The notes under the pieces were generated by a model. That model was given only the letters and a program-made list of their open reading frames with translations. It was not told where the DNA came from and did not search any database. DNA of 64,000 nt, from NCBI GenBank assembly GCA_015232555.1, contig JADFZJ010000007.1, forward strand, positions 24,731 to 88,730, read 5' to 3'. The position numbers and the translations under genes are program-made. Source of the stretch: Desulfamplus sp. Lineage in GTDB: Bacteria > Desulfobacterota > Desulfobacteria > Desulfobacterales > Desulfobacteraceae. Positions 54,637 through 62,230 of this stretch are shown here, piece by piece (positions within the stretch are counted from its first letter, which is position 1; every line of letters starts with the position of its first letter).

Positions 54637-57600
54637 GTGAAAAAGCAATACAGATTAACTATAATAATTCTATCTATTATAGTTTTAGGTACCATTGCTT
54701 CATTAATTGTAAAAAAGACATTATTTCGTTCCAGTGGCGAAGTCTATTATGTTGGAATATCAGCACCATTTGAAGAGGCAGACGCTGGTATTGGAGCTGC
54801 AATGGAGCGAGGCATCAGTATTTTAGTTGACGAAGTTAATGCAAATAAAGCTGTGTCAAGGCAGGATTTAGGTCTTGAAATTAAAAAAGCTGACAATCAA
54901 AACAGCCCTGATAGTGCTGTAAAATCTGCTGAAGAGTTGACTAAAATAGATAAAATGGTTGCAGTTGTAGGTTATATGGGGGGGAATGCAGTTAATTCTG
55001 TGAGCAAGATATATGAAAATGCCAATATTCCTCTTATAAATATCTCTTCCACAGAATCTATAATTAATATTAATAAATACCCAAATATATACTCAACAGT
55101 TACAGATTCCAATACAGAAACAGGATTTATTGCCAACTATACTCGAAATGTTCTTGGCAACAAAATAGTCACTATTATTCACTCTTCTTCTGATCATGGC
55201 AGAAAGATGGCTGATACTTTTACATCTGTTTATGCAAGATTTGGAACTCAGATTCACTATACGTATGAATTTAATGCTGAAAATTATGCTGCATCAATAG
55301 GGGATATAATAACTCAGATAAAAGACCTCAAAGATATGGGAACAATATTCTTTGCAGGAGAGACATCTTCTGCTGCAAACTTTGTAGTTCAGGCAAGAGA
55401 TGCCGGCATTAGAAACCTTATAGTCGGAACTAATGTTGTTGCAACCGCAGCCTTTAAAGATACAATTGAAGCCATTGTAAAGGATAAAGATAGAGTTTCT
55501 GCATACACTGACGGTATTTTTATATCTGCTCCTCTTCTTTACGATACAGCAGGAGCAAGGGCGCAGCAGTTTAAAAACCGTTATATGGAAAAATTCGGCA
55601 CTCCGCCTGACTGGCTCGCCGGTTATGCTTATGATGCTGTAAAGAGTTCTTTTATCGGCATATTAAAAGATGAGTCGGAAGACAAGCCTTCAGTAGAGAA
55701 ATGTCGTTTGGCAGTGATAAAATTTCTTAATGCACTAAAAACCCCTGAAAGTGCTGTTGATGGAGTTACTGGTAAAACATGGTTTTCAAATACAGATAAA
55801 CATCAAAAACCTGTGCAGGTTGGTATTTATAATGGATACAATATTATTGCAGCTCCGACTCAGCTTCAGCCGATTAAAAGCAGCAGTTCTGTCAACTATT
55901 TTGAAGAGATAAAAAGCGGCAGAATGCTCTATGTGAACGACCGATTTATGTATAAAACCAATGTTATCTATACTGGTATCGAGGTGCATGAAGTTACAGA
56001 TATCAGCATTGAAAACTACAGTGCAGTAATTGATTTCTCAATATGGTTTCGTTACAGAGGAAAGTTCAATCCAGCAGATGTAGAATTTACAAACGCCATT
56101 GAGGATATTAAAAATTCGGTTAAAGAGATAAAATTGACAGAGCCTGTTGAAAGCACTGAACAGAAAGGAATCTCATTTCAGCTTTATCGTGTAAAGGGGC
56201 GGTTTAATCTTGATTTTTTGGATACTAAATTAAGTTATGGCAAGTGGCTGGTGGGACTTTCATTTCACCATAAAAAATTAAACCGTAACAACGTTATATA
56301 TGTTGTTGATATGCTTGGAATGAATTTTGATAAACAGATGACTCTTAGACGGCAGCTAAACTCAAAAAGGGCACTAAACCCTTCACTTGGCTGGAGAATT
56401 GATGATGCATGGCTGTCACAGCGTATATTTACAACTTCATCTTTTGGTATTCCTATGTATGTGGGTTACGGCTCTACTGACCCTGATTTCTCACGCATTG
56501 ATTACGGTGTTGTGTTTAGCAAAAATAGAATTGATATCAGATCGCTTGTACCTAATGAGTATCTTATTTATATAGGGATATTTGGTTTTATAGGAAGCAT
56601 TGTGGCATGGATTATGGATCAACAGCTTAAAGGTATGTTTTGGCTCACCTCATCTTGGTTTATAAGGATAGCTTTTTGGCCCCTGTTTCTTATCTCGCTC
56701 GGCAATCTATCTGTCAATTATGCAATCAACCATAATATCTCTGTCCACTATATCCGTCAGTTGATAATGGGTTATGATATGTTATGGTGGATAATGGCTG
56801 CAAAGCTTATTAACATTGCTACCGTACGTTTTGTGTGGAATCCTCTTGAAAATAGGACAAAACGCAAAGTTCCCAACCTTATCCGCCATTTTACAGCAGC
56901 GATTGTATATCTATTTGCATTTTTCGCTATTGTTGCATTTGTGTTAAACAAACCACTTACAAGCCTTCTTGCTACAAGCGGTCTTTTTACCATGATTATA
57001 GGATTGGCTCTACAGGGAAATATTGCAAACATATTCTCTGGTATAATCATAAATTTAGAACGCCCTTTTTCAATCGGCGACTGGATTAAAGTTAAAGATA
57101 TTGATGCTGTAAATGTGGTTGATATGACATGGAGAACGGTACGGCTTCAAACGCTTACCAACCATGTTGTTGCAATTCCAAATGGAACTGTTGCAAACGA
57201 AGTGGTTATAAACTACTCAAAAGACAGCATACGTATTGATATACCAATCCAAATTTCTACTCAGCATGAACCAGAAAAAGTTCTAAAATATCTTAAAGAG
57301 GTGCTTGACAGTATTCCAGATGCAACTTCGGTAAAACCAGCTGCACACGCATTTCTTGGTACTAAAGCACTTGGAAATAGCTGGGTTGCAGAGTATGTGG
57401 TTCGTGTATGGGTGTCTAACTGGAAAAATCAATTTGCTTTAAAGGGAAAAATCTGGAGCGCTGTATGGAAAAAATTTACAGAAAACGGAATCTCTTTGGA
57501 TCCGATTGGAGATAATCAGCCTCAATATCTTCTGCCTGCACCATCTGAAGTTGAAAAGAGTTCTTCGATGAGTAAAAATGAGACCAATTTATCAAAATAA
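54637..57600 (+). CDS. Periplasmic-binding-protein / MscS channel fusion
   Basis: The 987-residue protein starts at GTG with AAGGAG in front. An N-terminal membrane anchor (LTIIILSIIVLGTIASLIV) is followed by a complete type I periplasmic binding domain of the branched-chain amino acid class (residues about 38-400: YYVGISAPFEEADAGIGAAM, VAVVGYMGG, PLINISSTES, YAYDAVKSS). A beta-rich middle domain (about 430-610: TGIEVHEVTDISIENYSAVIDFSIWFRYRG) distantly recalls the extracellular domain of pentameric ligand-gated channels. Four or five helices then lead into an MscS pore helix and beta domain (TSGLFTMIIGLALQGNIANIFSGIIINLERPFSIGDWIKV; PNGTVANEVVINYS). A ligand-gated conductance is inferred. 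It precedes a type I secretion system but need not be part of it. Confidence 0.88.
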   Translation: MKKQYRLTIIILSIIVLGTIASLIVKKTLFRSSGEVYYVGISAPFEEADAGIGAAMERGISILVDEVNANKAVSRQDLGLEIKKADNQNSPDSAVKSAEELTKIDKMVAVVGYMGGNAVNSVSKIYENANIPLINISSTESIININKYPNIYSTVTDSNTETGFIANYTRNVLGNKIVTIIHSSSDHGRKMADTFTSVYARFGTQIHYTYEFNAENYAASIGDIITQIKDLKDMGTIFFAGETSSAANFVVQARDAGIRNLIVGTNVVATAAFKDTIEAIVKDKDRVSAYTDGIFISAPLLYDTAGARAQQFKNRYMEKFGTPPDWLAGYAYDAVKSSFIGILKDESEDKPSVEKCRLAVIKFLNALKTPESAVDGVTGKTWFSNTDKHQKPVQVGIYNGYNIIAAPTQLQPIKSSSSVNYFEEIKSGRMLYVNDRFMYKTNVIYTGIEVHEVTDISIENYSAVIDFSIWFRYRGKFNPADVEFTNAIEDIKNSVKEIKLTEPVESTEQKGISFQLYRVKGRFNLDFLDTKLSYGKWLVGLSFHHKKLNRNNVIYVVDMLGMNFDKQMTLRRQLNSKRALNPSLGWRIDDAWLSQRIFTTSSFGIPMYVGYGSTDPDFSRIDYGVVFSKNRIDIRSLVPNEYLIYIGIFGFIGSIVAWIMDQQLKGMFWLTSSWFIRIAFWPLFLISLGNLSVNYAINHNISVHYIRQLIMGYDMLWWIMAAKLINIATVRFVWNPLENRTKRKVPNLIRHFTAAIVYLFAFFAIVAFVLNKPLTSLLATSGLFTMIIGLALQGNIANIFSGIIINLERPFSIGDWIKVKDIDAVNVVDMTWRTVRLQTLTNHVVAIPNGTVANEVVINYSKDSIRIDIPIQISTQHEPEKVLKYLKEVLDSIPDATSVKPAAHAFLGTKALGNSWVAEYVVRVWVSNWKNQFALKGKIWSAVWKKFTENGISLDPIGDNQPQYLLPAPSEVEKSSSMSKNETNLSK

Positions 57601-57691
57601 ATTGAGTGCAGCCGTTAAATTTTATCGTTTTTTTAACCTCAAACAGAACTTTTATTTAAAATTCTAAACAATATTTCTAATCAGGTAAACT

Positions 57692-59095
57692 ATGTTTTAC
57701 AAACAGATAAAAATTTCTCTTATATACTTATTATGTTCAATTGCTTTTTTAACTTTCGGGCTGACAGCATCTTTTGCGTCAGAGTCCAAAGATAAAACAG
57801 ATAAAGATAAAACAAATTTAGATTCTAAACACTCTGAATCAACCCTTCCTACCATACCTGAGACATCGGGGAATCAATATTTTTATAATCTTCTTAAACC
57901 CATTCTTACCTCAAATGAACGAATTTTGAGTGCCCAAGCAGGAGTCAGAGCTGCAAAAGAGCAGATACGGGTTAGACTTGGAGCTCGTTATCCAGAACTT
58001 GAACTTACACTTGAGGCAGGCAGAGAAGATGAGTATGAGGAGACAATTCCTGATCAATATAATCAAAGCAAGTTAAAGTTGACCCAGCTTCTTTGGGATT
58101 TTGGCAAAACTGATGCAGCAGTTGACAAGGCAAGACGTCAGCTTGTTGAACAGGAGTTAAACCTTAAAAAGACCCGCCAGCAGCTTATAGTTGATGCAGC
58201 CACAGCGTATCAGAGACTTCACAGGGCATACGTGGTGCTTCAGTATTCTATCGAATCAGAGGCTAACATCCGCCGCCAGACTGGTCTTGAGGAGATTCGT
58301 GTTGCTGAAGGTTATGGTTATACAACTGATGTTCTTCAATCTAAATCACAGCTTGCAGGTGCTATGTCAAGACGGCAGCGAAATGAAGGCGAGTATGGCT
58401 TAGCAGAGAGTGCATATTTGGAAATTTTTGATGCTCTTCCAGAAGATATCTCTAAGATGCAGCCGATTGAGCCTTATAAGATGCTCTCTGTTCCTGAAAA
58501 TCTTGAGTCAGTTGTTAATATTGCAAAAAATAATAACGTTGAAATTTTGTTAGCAAAGAATAGAGAGTCTGTTGTTGAAACTGATGTAAGAGCCGAAAAA
58601 AATAAGGCACTCTTCCCAGACATTGAGTTTGCACTTGAAGGAGATGTTTCAGACAATTACAACGCAACATTTGGAAATGTCAAAGAGTATAAGGCAAGCG
58701 TGATGCTTAGAAAAAGGATAAATTTAGGGTTAATAGAAAATAATAAGATAAGAGCTGCAAGAGAGACAATGCTAAAAGAGAAGAATTTGGTTGCAGACAA
58801 AGAGAAAGTTATTGAAAAGACAGCCCGAAGTGCATGGCAGCGGCTCAAAACAGCAGAAATAACAACTCAAACTTTAAGCGAGCAGGCAAATTTGACAGCA
58901 GCATTTTTGAAACTTGCAAGAGAGGAGAGAGATTTAGGCAACCGCTCATTAATGGACATTCTTGCTGGTGAAACATCTCTTATAAATGCTAAAAGTGATA
59001 GTTATGCTGCAAAAATAGATATCTCTTTTGGAGTGTTTGCCCTGCTTGAAATTATGGGAAATATAGATATAGAGATGTTTAACGAAAAGGAGTAA
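57692..59095 (+). CDS. TolC-family outer membrane channel of a type I secretion system
   Basis: The 467-residue protein has a signal peptide (YLLCSIAFLTFGLTASFASES), a short charged linker, and the alternating coiled-coil/beta layout of TolC family proteins (NERILSAQAGVRAAKEQIRV; QSKLKLTQLLWDFGKTDAAV; GYGYTTDVLQSKSQLAGA; the repeat GNRSLMDILAGETSLINAKS). LTQLLWDFG and TDVLQ are typical of AggA/LapE-type exporters. The gene begins the cassette TolC-ABC-HlyD-substrate and lies 13 bp before the ABC gene. Confidence 0.92.
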   Translation: MFYKQIKISLIYLLCSIAFLTFGLTASFASESKDKTDKDKTNLDSKHSESTLPTIPETSGNQYFYNLLKPILTSNERILSAQAGVRAAKEQIRVRLGARYPELELTLEAGREDEYEETIPDQYNQSKLKLTQLLWDFGKTDAAVDKARRQLVEQELNLKKTRQQLIVDAATAYQRLHRAYVVLQYSIESEANIRRQTGLEEIRVAEGYGYTTDVLQSKSQLAGAMSRRQRNEGEYGLAESAYLEIFDALPEDISKMQPIEPYKMLSVPENLESVVNIAKNNNVEILLAKNRESVVETDVRAEKNKALFPDIEFALEGDVSDNYNATFGNVKEYKASVMLRKRINLGLIENNKIRAARETMLKEKNLVADKEKVIEKTARSAWQRLKTAEITTQTLSEQANLTAAFLKLAREERDLGNRSLMDILAGETSLINAKSDSYAAKIDISFGVFALLEIMGNIDIEMFNEKE

Positions 59096-59108
59096 GGAGA
59101 GCTTCTCC
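59096..59108 (+). promoter_or_regulatory. Hairpin overlapping the ribosome site of the ABC gene
   Basis: GGAGA-GCT-TCTCC lies directly before the ATG at 59109, so the only well-placed GGAG can pair with the five bases before the start. Translation may then depend on ribosomes arriving from the TolC gene. The stem is short, so the effect could be weak. Confidence 0.35.
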
Positions 59109-60893
59109 ATGAATGAACTGCTGCTTCGCCTGAAAAATCACCCTGTTATTACAATTGAACTTATCGTTGCCTCGTTTTTTGTCAACTTTCTTGGTCTTGC
59201 ATCTTCTCTTTACATTATCCAGCTTCTCAACCGTTATGTATCTCATGGCGTTGATGCTACTCTATACACACTTACAATTGGTGTATGTATAGCTATCCTG
59301 CTTGAATTTGGATTTAGACGAGCACGCTCATCTCTTGCTACATATCTTGGAGCTAAAAGAAACTATGAGTTGATGATAGGAACTTTTGGAATCTTAACTA
59401 ACGGCAAGATGAAATTTTTAGATAGGATTCCGCAGCGTCTTAGACAGGAGATCGTAAAAGGGACAAATACAGTTGAAGATGCTTATAAATCTTCTAACAT
59501 AGCAGCGATTTTCGATCTTCCGTTTGCATTCATTTTTATAGCTGTCTTAACATGGCTCTCATCAACTCTTAGCATAATAACGCTCATCTTCATGCTTTTG
59601 ATATTCATACTCGGCATAATAAGCAGACAGGTAGTTAAAAAAAATCTTAACAAAGTTACAGAGGCATCTGTAAAGGGTAATGGGCTTTTCAGCACTGCAA
59701 ATCAGTCGTTGGACACTGTCCGCCTTTTTGACAATAATCAGTTTATGCTCAATGAATGGGGTAAAAACTGCAATGAGTTTTTAGATAAAAGAGCAGCAGT
59801 ATCAGAACAGCAGGACCTTATCCAGAGCATTACCCGCAGTGCCCAATCATTGATGAGCGTTGCAATTTATGCGGCTGGTGCAGTTCTTACTGTAAACGGA
59901 GATATTACAGTCGGCTCTCTTATTGGTGCTAACATTCTTGCTATGCGTGCTCTTGGACCTATCAGCCGTTTTACATATCTTGGAGAGGCTTTTACTATGG
60001 CAGAGCAAGCTCTTGAACGGATAAAACAGTTTGGGCAAATTGAGACTGAACGTCAAGGAGGTATTGCCCTTAAAAGCTATCAAGGACGGATTCAGTTTAA
60101 AGATGTGGCTTTTACTCATCAAGGCATGTCCCACCCGCTGTTTGAATCTCTTGATCTTGAAATTCTACCCGGTGCGGTTCTTGTGGTTACTGGAGAGAAT
60201 GGAACAGGCAAAACTACGCTTTGCAGACTTATTGCTGGTCTTCTTGAGCCGGACAGAGGACAGATTCTTGCTGACGGGGTGGATCTGCGGCAATTATCTC
60301 CTGCATGGTGGAGATTACAGCTTACATATATGCCGCAAGATGTACAGTTTCTGCCTGCGTCAATTAGAGAGAACCTTTTAGCAGCAGTATCCTATTTTAA
60401 TGCTAAGAGAGCAGATGTAGATTTCAATGCAGTGAAAGCATCTGTAGATAAAGTATCTGATAATAAAATTGAAAATTCTAATTTGTCGGAGTCTGAAGAA
60501 CATGCGGTTGTAAATTTAAATAAGATAATCAAAGATGCAGGATTGATAAATTTTATTGATCAGAGCCAGCAAGGTCTTGATACTCAAATTATAAACAACG
60601 GAGCAAACCTTTCAACTGGTCATCGTAAACGGCTTGTACTTGCAAGGGCATTGGCAGTGGGCGGCAGATTGGTTCTTTTTGACGAGCCGACCGAAGGGCT
60701 TGACAGACAAGGCTGCAATACTATCTATTCACTGCTTGTAGAGCTTTCAAAAAAGGGGCATACCATGATCATATTTACGCAAGACTCCAATATAATCAGA
60801 GGTGCAACACGTATTCTTGATCTAAACAGCAAACCTGTTCCCAAAATAGTTATTTCGGATCCTAAAACTTTGGAAAGTAAATCGAATGGTTAA
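59109..60893 (+). CDS. Type I secretion ABC transporter (permease-ATPase)
   Basis: The 594-residue protein has an N-terminal six-helix membrane domain (IELIVASFFVNFLGLASSLYIIQLLNRYVSHGVDATL, the LapB/LssB-like signature) and an ATPase domain (Walker A VVTGENGTGKTTLCR, signature NLSTGHRKRLV in place of LSGGQ, Walker B LVLFDEPTEGLD). It lacks the C39-like N-terminal domain of LapB and HlyB. A charged, Asn-rich insert (KVSDNKIENSNLSESEEHA) lies between the Q-loop and the signature. With TolC and HlyD neighbours it exports the large protein encoded downstream. Confidence 0.94.
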   Translation: MNELLLRLKNHPVITIELIVASFFVNFLGLASSLYIIQLLNRYVSHGVDATLYTLTIGVCIAILLEFGFRRARSSLATYLGAKRNYELMIGTFGILTNGKMKFLDRIPQRLRQEIVKGTNTVEDAYKSSNIAAIFDLPFAFIFIAVLTWLSSTLSIITLIFMLLIFILGIISRQVVKKNLNKVTEASVKGNGLFSTANQSLDTVRLFDNNQFMLNEWGKNCNEFLDKRAAVSEQQDLIQSITRSAQSLMSVAIYAAGAVLTVNGDITVGSLIGANILAMRALGPISRFTYLGEAFTMAEQALERIKQFGQIETERQGGIALKSYQGRIQFKDVAFTHQGMSHPLFESLDLEILPGAVLVVTGENGTGKTTLCRLIAGLLEPDRGQILADGVDLRQLSPAWWRLQLTYMPQDVQFLPASIRENLLAAVSYFNAKRADVDFNAVKASVDKVSDNKIENSNLSESEEHAVVNLNKIIKDAGLINFIDQSQQGLDTQIINNGANLSTGHRKRLVLARALAVGGRLVLFDEPTEGLDRQGCNTIYSLLVELSKKGHTMIIFTQDSNIIRGATRILDLNSKPVPKIVISDPKTLESKSNG

Positions 60894-60933
60894 AGTTATT
60901 TTTCACAATAACCCTGTAAAGAGCCAGTTATAA
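60886..60933 (+). CDS. Mini-ORF duplicating the start of the HlyD gene
   Basis: A 15-codon ORF (MVKVIFHNNPVKSQL) overlaps the end of the ABC gene and ends in TAATG, sharing a base with the HlyD start. Its sequence is a 47-bp near-copy of the first codons of HlyD (MVKIISHNKTVKSQF). It may be a tandem duplication scar or a coupling leader peptide; translation is unproven. Confidence 0.4.
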   Translation: MVKVIFHNNPVKSQL

Positions 60934-62216
60934 TGGTTAAAATTATATCTCATAATAAAACTGTAAAGAGCCAGTTTTTTCTTGTGATGGCAATGTTTAC
61001 AGTCATCTCTCTTGTTGTATGGTCTGCTTATGGAGAGCTTGATGTTGTAAGTTTTGCTCCTGGTGAAGTTGTTCCATCGAGCAGGGTTAAGACGATTCAG
61101 CATCTTGAAGGCGGGATAATCAGAGAGATTTTGGTTAAAGAAGGAGAAAAGGTAAAATCTGGGCAGTCTTTGGTAATTTTAGAATCTACAAGCAGCAATG
61201 CTGATGTTGCAGAGCAGACTATCCATCTGAAATCTCTTGAAATAACAATTATGAGACTCAATGCTGAAATAAGAGGAGAGAAAAATCTTATAATACCTGA
61301 AGAGATGAAAAAATCAGCACCAGATTTGGCAAGAAATGCAGTTGCAATGTTTCAGACAAGACAGCAGAGAGTTGAGAATCAGATAAGGGTGCAAAAAGAG
61401 CTTATAAATCAGTATAAATTTCAGATTGAGGAGATAAATGCAAGGCTTGAGGGCAATACAAGCATGAAAAATTTTGTTGAAGAGCAGGTAGGAATAAGCC
61501 AGAAACTTCTTCAGCACAGCCTTTCAAATCGTATGAACCACCTTGATCTATTAAAACAGCTTGCTGACATAAAAGGTCAGCAAAGAGTTGATCAAGCATC
61601 TTTAAAAAAGATTGCAGCATCAATTAAAGAGGCTGAAGGTCGTCTTGCTCTTGTTAAAAATACATTTATTGAAGAGGCACAAGATGAGCTTCGCGAGGTT
61701 CAAAGAACAGCCCAGATAATCTATGAGCGTTTAAATAAAAATGAGGACAGCTTAAGAAGAACGGTTCTTCGCTCTCCTGTAGATGGAACTATAAAATCTC
61801 TTCTTTTTGTAACTATCGGCGGAATAGTTCCCCCGGGCGGTGCAGTAGCAGAAGTTGTTCCAATAGATGATCGTCTGATTATTGAAGCCCGCCTTCCAAT
61901 TGGAGATATAGGCTATGTTCATACAGGACAGCCAGTTAATGTTCGTCTCACTTCAGCAGACGGGTCAAGATTTGGTCATATCAACGGAGAGGTTATACAC
62001 ATAAGCCCAGACTCTACAATATTAGAGGAAGGACCGCCATTTTATAAAATCAAAATAACTACAGAAAAAGATTACTTTGGCAAATCTGAAAAACCATACA
62101 ATCTTTTTCCGGGAATGCTTATGCAATGCAGTATTATAACCGATAAAAGAACTGTAATTGAGTATCTTCTTTCACCATTTCTGCTATCCTTTGAAACAGC
62201 CCTGCACGAAAGATAA
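60933..62216 (+). CDS. HlyD-family membrane fusion protein of the type I secretion system
   Basis: The 427-residue protein has one N-terminal helix (FFLVMAMFTVISLVVWSAYG), a lipoyl/barrel-sandwich motif (PSSRVKTIQHLEGGIIREILVKEGEKVKSGQ), a long periplasmic alpha-hairpin (about 95-280), and the returning half (RRTVLRSPVDGTIKSLLFVTIGGIVPPGGAVAEVVP). It bridges the ABC exporter and TolC. The alpha-hairpin length is typical of LapC/HlyD. The ribosome site is weak (AAAGAG), so coupling with the overlapping mini-ORF or ABC gene is plausible. Confidence 0.94.
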   Translation: MVKIISHNKTVKSQFFLVMAMFTVISLVVWSAYGELDVVSFAPGEVVPSSRVKTIQHLEGGIIREILVKEGEKVKSGQSLVILESTSSNADVAEQTIHLKSLEITIMRLNAEIRGEKNLIIPEEMKKSAPDLARNAVAMFQTRQQRVENQIRVQKELINQYKFQIEEINARLEGNTSMKNFVEEQVGISQKLLQHSLSNRMNHLDLLKQLADIKGQQRVDQASLKKIAASIKEAEGRLALVKNTFIEEAQDELREVQRTAQIIYERLNKNEDSLRRTVLRSPVDGTIKSLLFVTIGGIVPPGGAVAEVVPIDDRLIIEARLPIGDIGYVHTGQPVNVRLTSADGSRFGHINGEVIHISPDSTILEEGPPFYKIKITTEKDYFGKSEKPYNLFPGMLMQCSIITDKRTVIEYLLSPFLLSFETALHER

Positions 62217-62230
62217 ACAAGGAGGAAACC

